From positions 62,001 through 126,000 of the forward strand of contig NZ_QGDL01000003.1 in the NCBI RefSeq assembly GCF_003149245.1: 64,000 nucleotides of DNA, in the 5' to 3' direction. Positions 9,240 through 18,559 of this stretch are shown in pieces. A model generated the notes under the pieces. The model saw only the letters and a program-made list of their open reading frames with translations. It searched no databases and had not been told where the DNA came from. The position numbers and the translations under genes are program-made. The first letter of the stretch is position 1. The number at the start of each line of letters is the position of its first letter. The stretch comes from Faecalicatena orotica. Its GTDB lineage: Bacteria; Bacillota; Clostridia; Lachnospirales; Lachnospiraceae.

Positions 9240-9268
9240 TTGCGCATTCATTTCCTGTATGTTAGAAT
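9240..9268 (+). promoter_or_regulatory. Candidate sigma-A promoter for the solute-binding protein / hybrid kinase operon
   Basis: TTGCGC (9240-9245), 17-base spacer, TAGAAT (9263-9268). It lies ~60 bases upstream of the lipoprotein start and directly after the preceding terminator. Confidence 0.5.
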
Positions 9269-9328
9269 TAATAGAAATGTGTATGGGCCGATCGAAAAAA
9301 TACATTATGGACATACCAGGAGATTAAC

Positions 9329-10606
9329 ATGAACAAAGTCAGAAAAAAGCAATTATGCTCCTTAGCCGCAGCCAGTATCTTTCTTCTTACCGGCTGTTCC
9401 GAAAAAGGGAGTGTTGTTAATTATGAGGAAACGAAGGAGGACGTTACGTCTATCACCTTCTTTGGCAACAAATACGAACCGGAGAATGTGACTGTAATCG
9501 AAGAGATCATATCCGGATTTATGAGAGAAAACCCCGACATCCGGGTTTCATACGAAAGTTTAAAGGGAAATGATTATTATACCGCACTGGAAAAGAGGAT
9601 GGAGGCCGGCAAGGGAGACGATGTGTTCATGGTGAACCATGACGCGGTTCTCGAACTGAAGGCAAAGGGACAGCTCGCGGATCTTTCGGATTTAAGTACC
9701 ATAGAGGAATATACTGATCAGATGGTTGACCAGATGATGGATAATGGAGAGATCTATTGGATGCCTACAACGGTGTCTTCCTTCGGGCTGTATTGCAATC
9801 TGGATCTTTTAAGAGAGTATGATCTGGAAGTGCCGGAGAATCTGGGAGAATGGAAGGAAATCTGTGAAATATTTGTAAAGCAGGAAATTACCCCGGTTAT
9901 TGCCAATAATGATATTTCACTGAAGACTCTGGCAATCGGGGAGGGCTTCTTTTATACATATCAGGAGGGCAGACAGAAAGAAGTCATGGAGCGCCTGAAC
10001 AGTGGGGAAGACAGGCTCAGTGATTATCTGACATCTGGCTTTTCGGTTGCGGAGGAATTCATCAGTAAAGGATACATCGATGCCGGGAAGGCTGTTGATA
10101 CAAAGAAGACCTCGGACGATCTGGAAGAATTTGTAAAAGGGGAATGTCCGTTTATGCTGACTGGAGCGTGGGCGGCCGGCCGCGTACATAATATGGAACC
10201 AGATTTTGATTTTGAAGTTGTGCCATATCCGGTTCTGGAGGATGGCTCACTGCTTGTAATCAATCCGGATGTACGTCTGAGTGTGAATGCGCAGAGCGAA
10301 CATACTGAAGCGGCGATGCGGTTTCTGGAGTATTTTACGCAGGAGGAGAACATCCGGAAATTGGCAGACCAGCAGTCATCATTCAGCCCACTGAAAGGTG
10401 GAACCCCTTCTTCTGTGGAAGAAATCCAGCCTCTGGTCCCATGCTATCAGGAGGGGCGGGATGTGATCGGTACAGACAGCCTGCTTTACCTGCCAGTCTG
10501 GGAATTAACGGCAGAAGCTTCCATGAGCCTGCTGTCAGGGGAAAAACTCGAAGTTGTCATGGATCAGATGGATAAAGAGGCAGAGTTGGAAAGGGGAGCC
10601 TTGTAA
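9329..10606 (+). CDS. Extracellular solute-binding lipoprotein (ABC family 1 type)
   Basis: 425 residues. Lipoprotein signal with lipobox LLTGC (Cys 23), so it is anchored on the outer face of the membrane. The mature part reads as a family 1 sugar-binding protein: an SVNYEE/ITFFGNKYEPE start, NPDIRVSYESL, YWMPTTVSSFGLYCNLDLL, FPMLTGAWAAGR-like CPFMLTGAWAAG, and a C-terminal helix-rich lobe. No permease or ATPase gene follows. Instead the stop overlaps the start of a sensor kinase gene by one base (TAATG), so the protein probably works as a ligand-binding co-receptor for that kinase rather than in uptake. The ligand is unknown. Confidence 0.85.
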   Translation: MNKVRKKQLCSLAAASIFLLTGCSEKGSVVNYEETKEDVTSITFFGNKYEPENVTVIEEIISGFMRENPDIRVSYESLKGNDYYTALEKRMEAGKGDDVFMVNHDAVLELKAKGQLADLSDLSTIEEYTDQMVDQMMDNGEIYWMPTTVSSFGLYCNLDLLREYDLEVPENLGEWKEICEIFVKQEITPVIANNDISLKTLAIGEGFFYTYQEGRQKEVMERLNSGEDRLSDYLTSGFSVAEEFISKGYIDAGKAVDTKKTSDDLEEFVKGECPFMLTGAWAAGRVHNMEPDFDFEVVPYPVLEDGSLLVINPDVRLSVNAQSEHTEAAMRFLEYFTQEENIRKLADQQSSFSPLKGGTPSSVEEIQPLVPCYQEGRDVIGTDSLLYLPVWELTAEASMSLLSGEKLEVVMDQMDKEAELERGAL

Positions 10607-13600
10607 TGGAAAAGAAAAGCTCCGGGGGATCTAAAAAGAAAATAGCAGTAACAGCTGTGTGTGTTGCCGCACTGCTCTGTACTTTTACGTTCCTGTTTGT
10701 GAGAGGTGTTAAGGAACAGTTATGGGAACAATCTGTCAATACAATTGCCGAGAGTACAAGACAGGGGTGCGGTACCCTGAAAGTGCAGCTTACAGAAGAT
10801 TACCAGACAATGAGCACGGCTGCACAGAACATAGAGGAAATCAGCCCGGGAGAGGGCGATGAAGATATAGAAGAGGCCATGAGCGGCTATTCACAAATAG
10901 AGAGCGGGATCAGCCTTTATCTGTCTGACGGCAGATGTATGCCGGATGGTTCTGTGATCGATGAGAATGCATGGAATTTCTTAGAGAATACAAAGCAGGG
11001 AAAAGGGATTATCAATCCACATATCAGCAGTGTTACAGGAATGAATGTGTTTGACCTGTTTGTAAAAGTCAGTCTGGCTGACGGGACAGAAGGATGGATC
11101 GTGAAGGAGTACGAGATCGAGAGTATTGTTGACAGTTTCAGCCTGTCATTTTATAACAATGCCGGATTTTCCTATGTGATCAATCGGCAGGGGGATGTAC
11201 TGATCCGTTCACCGCATCCTGACAGCAATAAAACCGTTCAGAATCTGTTTGATATGCTGCCGGAAGTAGAGAATGACCCGAAAAGCCTGAGCCGGTTCAG
11301 GGACTCTCTGGAGAATCTGAAAAGCGGATATGCAGTGTTTGTTTATCAGGGCGAGGAGACGGTATTCTGTTATACCCCGCTGAAACTGGAGACAGACTGG
11401 TATCTAATTTCCATTATTCCGAAAGAGGTAGTGGATGAACAGACAAATCAGATATTAAGGCGCTCCATGATGCTGATAGCAAGCATTATTGTGGGAATCT
11501 GCCTGCTGATACTTCTATATATCCGTTATGTAAACAGGACAAATAAAAAGCTCCGGAATCAGGCTGACTATATCGGGCATCTTTATAATGCGATTCCGGA
11601 TGCTGTAGCGCTTTTGACAGTTGATCCGCCTTACCGGATCATACAGATGAACAGGGAAGGCCTGAAAATTCTGGATTATCCGGAAGATACACCAATGTGG
11701 GAAATGTGTCTGGAAGATATTATTTATCCCGATGATTACAGGGAAATGGCGGGAGTTCTTGAAGATACGATTGCCCATTCGCGGAAAAATGTTTTTGAGC
11801 ACCGCATCCAAAAATCGGACGGCTGTTTTTTATGGGCGGCCGGTATTATAGAAAAAATGCTGGATGAGGACGGCACTCCAGTTCTGATTGCTGCGTTTCA
11901 CGATATTACAGATAAGAAGCTGGCCGAGGAGGAAGAGGAGAAGGCGAAGCTCCAGGAACGCCTGACTCTGGTCAGGGCGATATCTAATGCCTATCCGGTA
12001 ATCATCAGCATCAATCTGACGAAGGATACTGTTACTTTCATTTATACAGAGAGCAAGGATATGCCCGGTCTCGGGGAACAGAAGTCCTACACAGAGTTCT
12101 TTGATGTATTTGCATCCAGTGTACATCCGGACAGCCGTGAGGAGTTCAGGGCCCGCTTCTCACTCGAAAACCTTGACACAGTTCTGGGAGAGAACAAGAC
12201 AGAAGTATTTCTGGAGACAAAACAGAGCTTTGGAGACGGAGTCTATCACTGGACCTCTACACAGATCATTCATGTGGATAACCCATACTCAAAGGATAAG
12301 CTGGCAATTCTGATCTCACGCTGTATCGATGAGCAGAGATATGAGGAGGAACAAAGAAGACAGGCACTTCAGAGTGCGCTCGATAATGCAATGGCGGCAA
12401 ACAGCGCAAAGAGCCAGTTCTTATCGAATATGAGCCATGATATCCGGACACCAATGAATGCCATTGTCGGAATGACTGCGATTGCGGCGGCCCATCTTGA
12501 CGACAGGGACAGAGTGGCCGCATGCCTGAAAAAAATCAACCTTTCCAGCAGCCATCTGCTTAGTCTGATCAATGATGTACTGGATATGTCAAAAATAGAG
12601 AGCGGCAAGATGTCACTGAGCGAGGAACCATTTAATCTTGCGGAACTGATTGCAAATTCGATTGAGTTAATCCGTCCCCAGACGAATGAAAAGCAGCAGG
12701 AACTGGATGTACATATGGCTATTAAGGATGAGGATGTATCCGGGGATGCACTCCGCATTCAGCAGGCATGCCTCAATATCCTGAGCAATGCCGTAAAGTA
12801 TACGCCTGAGGGCGGCTGTATCCATGTGGAGGTAAGGCAGGAGCAGTGCATACGTAAAGGTTACCAGAGGTACATATTTGTCTGTGCCGATAATGGAATC
12901 GGGATGAATGAGGAATTTCTGGATAAACTGTTTCAGCCGTTCGAACGTGCAAAAGATTCGACAAGCAGCCGGATAGCCGGAACCGGACTGGGTATGGCAA
13001 TCACGAAGAATGTAATTGACCTGATGGACGGCGATATCCAGGTTGAGAGTGCATTGGGCAGGGGGTCTGTATTTACAGTAACAATACCTCTCAAGGTACA
13101 GGATATTGAAGCAGATGAAGTACCTGAGGAATGGATTGGAATAAGGACACTGATTGTGGACGATGATGTGCAGACATGTGAAAATGCGGCAGAACTTTTG
13201 AAGGAGATGGGCCTGCGCGCCCAGTTCGTGACAGATGGTGAAAAGGCAGTGCAGTGTGCAGTTTGTGAGGCGGAAACTTCAGATCCATTTAATATGGTCA
13301 TTGTCGACTGGAAAATGCCGGGTATGGATGGTGTTGAGGTCACTAGACAGATACGGATGAAACTAGGCGATGGGATTCCGGTTATTGTGCTGACTGCATA
13401 TGACTGGTCGGAAATTGAGCAGGAGGCGAGGGCGGCAGGTGTAACGGCCTTTATCTCAAAGCCATTTTACCGTTCAAAGATCTGCGGCCTGTTGGGAGAA
13501 CTGAGCGGCAGTGGTGAATCCATAGAGGAGCAGTTTGTGGACCGGAAGCCTGACTATTCGGGCAGTAGAATTCTTCTGGCCGAGGATAATGAATTAAACC

Positions 13601-13956
13601 GTGAGATTGCCTATGAACTGCTCAGTGATACAGGTGTGCAGATTGAGGAGGCTGTAAACGGAGAGGAAGCGGTGAATAAGGTTGCTGCATCAGAAGAGGG
13701 ATACTATGATTTAATACTCATGGATGTCCAGATGCCGAAGATGGACGGGTATGAGGCTACAAAGGCAATCCGGAGGCTGAAGAGGCCGGACGCCGGGAGT
13801 ATACCGATTGTCGCCATGACTGCGAATGCATTCGAAGAGGATGTCCGGGCCGCACTGCATGCAGGTATGGATGCCCATCTTGCAAAGCCGGTTGATATAA
13901 AAGAACTGGAACGGATACTTTATCTTTACCTATATCAGAAAAGAACGAATACTTAA
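10606..13956 (+). CDS. Cache/PAS hybrid sensor histidine kinase with two receiver domains
   Basis: 1116 residues. TM1 ~12-32, an extracytoplasmic Cache-type sensor ~35-280 (VIDENAWNF, YVINRQGDVLIRS), TM2 ~287-307, PAS ~321-438 ending DITDKK, a second PAS-like region ~450-580, HisKA with the phospho-acceptor in SNMSHDIRTPMNA (His ~611), and HATPase ~713-832 (NILSNAVKYTPEGG, DNGIGM, GTGLGM). Two receivers follow at ~845-960 (Asp in VIVDWKMPGMDG) and ~986-1110 (Asp in LILMDVQMPKMDG), each keeping the Thr and Lys switch residues. There is no HPt or DNA-binding output, so phosphate must pass to a partner encoded elsewhere. Translationally coupled to the binding protein upstream. Confidence 0.93.
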   Translation: MEKKSSGGSKKKIAVTAVCVAALLCTFTFLFVRGVKEQLWEQSVNTIAESTRQGCGTLKVQLTEDYQTMSTAAQNIEEISPGEGDEDIEEAMSGYSQIESGISLYLSDGRCMPDGSVIDENAWNFLENTKQGKGIINPHISSVTGMNVFDLFVKVSLADGTEGWIVKEYEIESIVDSFSLSFYNNAGFSYVINRQGDVLIRSPHPDSNKTVQNLFDMLPEVENDPKSLSRFRDSLENLKSGYAVFVYQGEETVFCYTPLKLETDWYLISIIPKEVVDEQTNQILRRSMMLIASIIVGICLLILLYIRYVNRTNKKLRNQADYIGHLYNAIPDAVALLTVDPPYRIIQMNREGLKILDYPEDTPMWEMCLEDIIYPDDYREMAGVLEDTIAHSRKNVFEHRIQKSDGCFLWAAGIIEKMLDEDGTPVLIAAFHDITDKKLAEEEEEKAKLQERLTLVRAISNAYPVIISINLTKDTVTFIYTESKDMPGLGEQKSYTEFFDVFASSVHPDSREEFRARFSLENLDTVLGENKTEVFLETKQSFGDGVYHWTSTQIIHVDNPYSKDKLAILISRCIDEQRYEEEQRRQALQSALDNAMAANSAKSQFLSNMSHDIRTPMNAIVGMTAIAAAHLDDRDRVAACLKKINLSSSHLLSLINDVLDMSKIESGKMSLSEEPFNLAELIANSIELIRPQTNEKQQELDVHMAIKDEDVSGDALRIQQACLNILSNAVKYTPEGGCIHVEVRQEQCIRKGYQRYIFVCADNGIGMNEEFLDKLFQPFERAKDSTSSRIAGTGLGMAITKNVIDLMDGDIQVESALGRGSVFTVTIPLKVQDIEADEVPEEWIGIRTLIVDDDVQTCENAAELLKEMGLRAQFVTDGEKAVQCAVCEAETSDPFNMVIVDWKMPGMDGVEVTRQIRMKLGDGIPVIVLTAYDWSEIEQEARAAGVTAFISKPFYRSKICGLLGELSGSGESIEEQFVDRKPDYSGSRILLAEDNELNREIAYELLSDTGVQIEEAVNGEEAVNKVAASEEGYYDLILMDVQMPKMDGYEATKAIRRLKRPDAGSIPIVAMTANAFEEDVRAALHAGMDAHLAKPVDIKELERILYLYLYQKRTNT

Positions 13957-13959
13957 GGA

Positions 13960-15042
13960 TCAGGGACGGAGATGGGAATCTCCGTCTTTGTCTCTGCAAA
14001 GCAGTTTTTTATAACTTTGGTCCATTCCAATCGCTCCGAGAGGGGCTGTAATAAGAATTGCTAATACGGCAACAGACAGAATGATTTTGCCGCAGGGCAG
14101 TCCCAATGACAGTGGAACCGAGCCGATTGCTGCCTGTACAGTAGCCTTCGGCATGTATGCAATCATACAGAAGAGGCGCTCTTTCAAATTAAGCCGGGTC
14201 CCTAAAAGACAAATATAAACGCCTGCCGCACGAAACAGAAGAGCAGTAAAAATCATTACAACTGCTGCCAGTCCGGCCTCCATCGTATAACGAATGTCAA
14301 CTGCCGCGCCTACCAGCACAAATAAGATAACCTCTGCCGCAAGCCATAATTTCCCGAATTTCTCGGACAGTCTTTTTGATACGAACGCAGTACTCTTCAT
14401 TTTGAGTACACAGGCCATACTTACTACTGCAAGTAAGTCGGAAACCGATATGATATCTTTCAGCCATGTCTCAATCGCCGTCAGCATAAACGAAGTCCCA
14501 AGTACAATAATCACCTTCATACTGTTTCTGACACAATGTTCATGTGCATATGCAGTTTCAAAAAACAGGCTGAGGATAAATCCCGCGGCGGCACCCAGTA
14601 CGATTCCAAGAAGTATGGAGATAGGAATATTCACAAAATCTTTGAGATTTGCATTCCCTCCCTGTGCCATGCTGGTAAATGTTGAAAATAGTACAATTAC
14701 AAAGATATCATCGCAGGAAGCACCAGCCAGAATAAGCTGTGGGATACTTTTGGATGTACCGTATTTCATATCCATCAATTGTACCATCCTTGGCACAACG
14801 ACAGCCGGGGACACTGCTCCTAGTACGGCGCCCATAACAGCGGCGTCTATTTTTGTGATACCGAGTATATGTGGGGCAAACAGAAAGAAAGCCAATATTT
14901 CAAAACTGGCGGGGATACATGACATCATAACCGCAGGCCGCCCCACCTTTTTAAGATCTGACAGATCGAGGGAAAGTCCGGCCTTAAGCAGGATAATGAT
15001 AAGGGCCATCTGCCGCAGTTCAGAAGAAACAGCCAGAATGGA
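13960..15042 (-). pseudogene. Cation:proton antiporter lacking its N-terminus (probable pseudogene)
   Basis: CPA-type antiporter with ~9-10 hydrophobic helices, including GLSLDLSDLKKVGRP, AVSPAVVVPRM and the family's ASCDDIF motif with the ion-binding Asp pair. The only usable ATG (15009) gives 349 residues beginning inside a transmembrane helix (MALIIILLKAGL). The family-like frame continues 11 codons upstream of that ATG (SILAVSSELRQ) with no start codon, then hits TGA at 15043-15045. Family members normally carry ~50-60 further residues containing one or two helices. No ribosome site precedes the ATG, and the lost 5' end abuts the bla-type promoter. The C-terminus reads through the terminator hairpin of the kinase gene. 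Truncation is seen; loss of function is inferred. Confidence 0.75.
13965..13992 (+). terminator. Terminator of the kinase operon, overlapping the convergent antiporter 3' end
   Basis: GACGGAGAT (13965-13973) and ATCTCCGTC (13978-13986) form a perfect 9-bp stem with a GGGA loop, followed by TTTGTC. It lies inside the last codons of the convergent antiporter frame. Confidence 0.65.
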
Positions 15043-15062
15043 TCAAACTTATCATAATACTC

Positions 15063-15116
15063 TTGACATCGCTGTTCTATTCGAGTAGAATGAAACTATA
15101 TTCTATTACAGTAGAA
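15063..15116 (+). promoter_or_regulatory. BlaI-type promoter with two dyad operators
   Basis: TTGACA (15063-15068), 17-base spacer, TAGAAT (15086-15091). Two near-identical dyads TTCTATTCGAGTAGAA (15075-15090) and TTCTATTACAGTAGAA (15101-15116) share arms TTCTA/TAGAA and lie 26 bases apart. The first covers the -10 box and the second the start of transcription, as expected for repression by the BlaI/MecI-family product encoded just downstream. Confidence 0.8.
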
Positions 15117-15130
15117 CGGAGGCGCGTTAA

Positions 15131-15490
15131 ATGGACTTAAAACTTTTTGATTCAGAACGGCGTGTGATGGAATGCCTGTGGAGCAGCGGCAGCCTCAGCG
15201 CAAAGGAAATTGCAGGGCAGTTATCTGAACAGGTGGGATGGAGCAAGACGACAACGTACACGGTGATACGTAAATGTATTGATAAAGGAATTATAGAGCG
15301 TACCGATCCAGGATTTCACTGCCGGCCCCTTGTTACCCGGGAAGAAATCTGTACACAGGAGACTGAGGAATTGATCCAGAGGAATTTCGGCGGGTCTGCA
15401 GACCTCCTAGTAGCCTCTTTACTTGGAGCCAGAAAGCTCTCCAAGGGAGAGATTGAGCGCATGAAAGCGCTGATTGAAGAATTGAGGTGA
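15131..15490 (+). CDS. BlaI/MecI/CopY family transcriptional repressor
   Basis: 119 residues with the winged-helix of the BlaI family: SERRVMECLWSSGSLSAKEIAGQL, then the recognition helix region GWSKTTTYTVIRKCIDKGII, and a C-terminal dimerisation helix (LSKGEIERMKALIEEL). Repressors of this family are inactivated by proteolysis triggered by a partner M56 sensor peptidase, here encoded 7 bases downstream. Two dyad operators in its own promoter indicate autoregulation. No beta-lactamase or PBP2a gene is nearby, so the regulated function is probably cell-envelope maintenance rather than resistance. Confidence 0.9.
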   Translation: MDLKLFDSERRVMECLWSSGSLSAKEIAGQLSEQVGWSKTTTYTVIRKCIDKGIIERTDPGFHCRPLVTREEICTQETEELIQRNFGGSADLLVASLLGARKLSKGEIERMKALIEELR

Positions 15491-15496
15491 CAATCT

Positions 15497-17092
15497 ATGA
15501 TGTCCTTAATCGAGATGACTCTCGAAGGATCGGTAATCATTATGGCAATTACACTGGTCCGTTCCCTGACGATTCACCATCTGCCCAAAAAGGCATTTCT
15601 CCTGTTATGGGCCGTAGCATTAACCCGTTTACTGCTGCCGGTGCGCATATCTTCACCGGCAAGTATCTACACGGTAACACCGGGGCTTTCCGATGCCGGA
15701 CGCAGCGGGATCCTGCTGCCGGGAGTGGCTGCGCAGGCGTCAGCTTCTTCATCCGGAAGAGTGGCAGTGCCCGTTTCTTTCTGGGCCATTGTATGGCTTG
15801 CCGGGGGTCTGCTGCTGGCACTTGGGATCCTGATCTGCCATATCAGGAACCGGCGGATATACCGTACATCACTTCCGGCGGAAAGCCAGTGGGTCAGGCA
15901 GTGGATCGAATGTCACCGCCTGAGGCGCCCTGTTTTTGTACGGTACTCGGATCAAATAGAGGCCCCGCTGACCTATGGCATACTTTGGCCGGTTATTTTG
16001 CTGCCGGCAGAGATAGACTGGTCTGATGAGGCGCTGCTGGGATATATTCTGGCACATGAAATGTCTCATATCCGCAGATTTGATGCCCTGATTAAGTGGT
16101 TTTTAGCCGCTGCATTATGTCTGCATTGGTTCAACCCGCTTGTCTGGGCCATGTATATACTGGCAAACCGTGATCTGGAGATTTCCTGTGATGAATCCGT
16201 GCTTCATCTGTATGGACAGCAGTCCCGGGCCGACTATGCACTGACACTTGTAGGAATGGAGGAACGCCGGACAGAATTTGCACCTCTGGCAAACTGCTTC
16301 AGCAGAAATGCCCTAAAAGAACGGATCACCGCCATTATGAAATCACCGGAAAAATCAGTGAAGAACCTTGTGGCTTCCGCTGTCCTGATCGGGGTTATCA
16401 CGATCGTATTTGCAACCTCTGCCCCTGCCGGGCGTGCTTCCGCAAGTGGGGTGCAAACCATATCCAGAGAAACGGTGCAGGAAAGTGTTTTTGATGCGGA
16501 ATATCCTCAGGAACCCTCCTATACAAAGGCGCAGTATCAGAAGCTGCTAAAGAGGATCAAACTGAAAGGTTATGAAGAGATGTCCATCGCTGAATTTAAC
16601 CGCAGGATAAATGCACTGCTGTCTGTGGAGAATGACGGGCAGCGAGAATTGTATGAACAGATTCTGGCTTTTCTGCCTGCTGACGATCCGGAAGCAGATT
16701 ATCTCTGCAATACTGTTCAGGCATCCCTCGGAGAGTATTCGGCACGTATGGATGAGGTGTTTTCAGGGGAGCAGAACGACCCTGTGTTCTATGGTTCTGT
16801 CGAACTTGAACTGGAAGAAGATGTATTCGGTGACAGGGTCGTAACAGGCGGCAGACATGCAGACTATGAGTTTAGTTACCGCATCCTGCATCAGGATAAA
16901 CTGACTGTAAAGGAAAGAGATGCTTTCCTGCAGAACATCATGCATAGTATGCAGGATTACGCAGATGAAAATTATGAAGATCCCTTTACAGAAGAAGGCC
17001 TTCGGAAAATTTTGACTACAGCAGGTAAAAAATATGCCACAGATAAGATCTCTTTTACCGGTGGAAAAATAACGAATATTGAAAGCTATTAA
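15497..17092 (+). CDS. BlaR1-like M56 family sensor metallopeptidase with a novel C-terminal domain
   Basis: 531 residues. N-terminal membrane helices (~13-35, 37-55, ~95-115) frame a cytoplasmic Zn-peptidase domain with HEMSH (His 187, Glu 188, His 191) and a downstream DLEISCDESVL motif. A further helix spans ~293-312. The extracytoplasmic C-terminus is not a penicillin-binding domain as in BlaR1. Residues ~338-531 form a module (YTKAQYQ..., EEMSIAEFNRRI, DVFGDRVVTGG..ADYEFSYR, LTVKERD) that recurs twice in the lipoprotein encoded next. It presumably senses an envelope signal and cleaves the BlaI-type repressor. Confidence 0.88.
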   Translation: MMSLIEMTLEGSVIIMAITLVRSLTIHHLPKKAFLLLWAVALTRLLLPVRISSPASIYTVTPGLSDAGRSGILLPGVAAQASASSSGRVAVPVSFWAIVWLAGGLLLALGILICHIRNRRIYRTSLPAESQWVRQWIECHRLRRPVFVRYSDQIEAPLTYGILWPVILLPAEIDWSDEALLGYILAHEMSHIRRFDALIKWFLAAALCLHWFNPLVWAMYILANRDLEISCDESVLHLYGQQSRADYALTLVGMEERRTEFAPLANCFSRNALKERITAIMKSPEKSVKNLVASAVLIGVITIVFATSAPAGRASASGVQTISRETVQESVFDAEYPQEPSYTKAQYQKLLKRIKLKGYEEMSIAEFNRRINALLSVENDGQRELYEQILAFLPADDPEADYLCNTVQASLGEYSARMDEVFSGEQNDPVFYGSVELELEEDVFGDRVVTGGRHADYEFSYRILHQDKLTVKERDAFLQNIMHSMQDYADENYEDPFTEEGLRKILTTAGKKYATDKISFTGGKITNIESY

Positions 17093-17110
17093 AGCGGGGA
17101 GGATAACAAT

Positions 17111-18505
17111 ATGTTCCATAAGAAAAAGCAGACAACCGTTTTGTTATTGATTAGTGCGGCCATCGCTGCAATGTCAGGGTGTGCATCCTCACCTGCCAGA
17201 CCGGCACAGCCTGAGGCTGTTTCGGGTACAAGGTATCAGGCATACAGATGGGGAAAACCTGTAGAAAAGTACACGAAGGCCGATTATGATTTTCTCCTTT
17301 CCTTCCAGACGGAAGGATATGGGAAACTGCCGGTGGAAGAGTTTAACCATAAAGTGCTGAACTGGGAAGATGAGGAAGAGTACCACAAAACAGAAGATAT
17401 ATTAGCCCGTGTTTCTGCCACGCTTTCAGAAGAAGATGAAAATGCGGACTTTATATTGGTTACACTGGGAAATACATGGAATGAATGTGAAAAAAAGCAC
17501 TTCAATACATGTGAAAGAGAGAAGGCTCCCTGGCACAGCAGTCAGGCTTTATATGAGACCTACGGAGATGTTTTTGGGGATAAAGTGCTGCTGACGGGTG
17601 CATATGCAGACTTCAGCTTTGACTACAATCTGGACACGGACCAGAAGCTGACCGTCAGAGAGCGCGATGATTTACTGGACAGTATCGGCAATAAGCTGGA
17701 AGAATATATGATGAAGCAGCAGGCGGGTGCACTGAAAGAGGAAGAGAAGATGGAAAAAACTCTTTCTTCACATTTAACAGAACTGCTGAAATCTCTGGAC
17801 GGGGGAATCACATGGGGCGGAAATGCTGATCTCGACTATTACTGGGATACCCCTTATGATTTCAGGCAGGATAACGGCAGTGAGGCTACAGATGTCTCCT
17901 CAGAAGATAGTTTTTCTTATACAAAGAAGCAGTACAATCTGGTGATGGAAAGATTCAAACCGCAGAATTATGAACAAATGTCTGTTTCCGAATATAACCG
18001 AACTATATACAATGCTTTTATTGATGATACTGGCGATGAGGAGGGGACAGGGTATGCCTATGAGATGGTTATGGCTTCGCTGTCTGAGAATGACAAAAAC
18101 TGGACATACCTTCACGATACGGTACAGAGGGCTTTGGATGAATACCATACGAGGATGACCGAAGTTTATACCGGTGAAAAGACAGACTTTTGCTGCACAG
18201 GGGATATCTACGTTCCACTGATAGAAGATGTTTACGGGGACAAAGTAGAGGTCGGCAGTGTCGATGGACAATATGAATTCACATACCGCATCACAGATGC
18301 CGCTAAACTTACCGTGCAGGAAAGGGAGGAGTTCATAAATAAGGTGAACCAGAAGGTGAAAGAATTAGCAGAAAAAGAGGCCGGAAAAGGTACTTTGGAT
18401 GAAGCAGGATTTAAAAAACTGCTGGAGTCGGCTGGGGAAGAAGCAAGTACTCAATATATCGAATTCACGGGATGCAGTCTGGGGTACTTTGAAGTGTATC
18501 GGTAA
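17111..18505 (+). CDS. Lipoprotein with two copies of the M56-associated sensor domain
   Basis: 464 residues. Lipobox MSGC (Cys 24) predicts membrane anchoring outside. Residues ~50-255 and ~270-464 are two divergent copies of the domain at the C-terminus of the preceding M56 peptidase. Shared landmarks in each copy are YTK.(Q/D)Y, a GY/NYE..S/PVEEFN motif, (V)YGD/FGDKV...G.YAD/DGQYEF.Y, and LTV(R/Q)ER(D/E). The gene follows 18 bases after the peptidase gene with AGCGGGGAGGATAA as ribosome site, so the three genes form an operon. Its function is unknown; it may compete with or present ligand to the sensor. Confidence 0.75.
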   Translation: MFHKKKQTTVLLLISAAIAAMSGCASSPARPAQPEAVSGTRYQAYRWGKPVEKYTKADYDFLLSFQTEGYGKLPVEEFNHKVLNWEDEEEYHKTEDILARVSATLSEEDENADFILVTLGNTWNECEKKHFNTCEREKAPWHSSQALYETYGDVFGDKVLLTGAYADFSFDYNLDTDQKLTVRERDDLLDSIGNKLEEYMMKQQAGALKEEEKMEKTLSSHLTELLKSLDGGITWGGNADLDYYWDTPYDFRQDNGSEATDVSSEDSFSYTKKQYNLVMERFKPQNYEQMSVSEYNRTIYNAFIDDTGDEEGTGYAYEMVMASLSENDKNWTYLHDTVQRALDEYHTRMTEVYTGEKTDFCCTGDIYVPLIEDVYGDKVEVGSVDGQYEFTYRITDAAKLTVQEREEFINKVNQKVKELAEKEAGKGTLDEAGFKKLLESAGEEASTQYIEFTGCSLGYFEVYR

Positions 18506-18559
18506 TAATTAATTAGAGAACGATGGTAGTAAAGGAAGGATAGAACTGACGGAGGTAAT

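Noticed and set aside
14294-15088. Long + strand open frame across the antiporter gene
   Set aside because: It is antisense to a clear CPA-type antiporter frame and its product has no family features.
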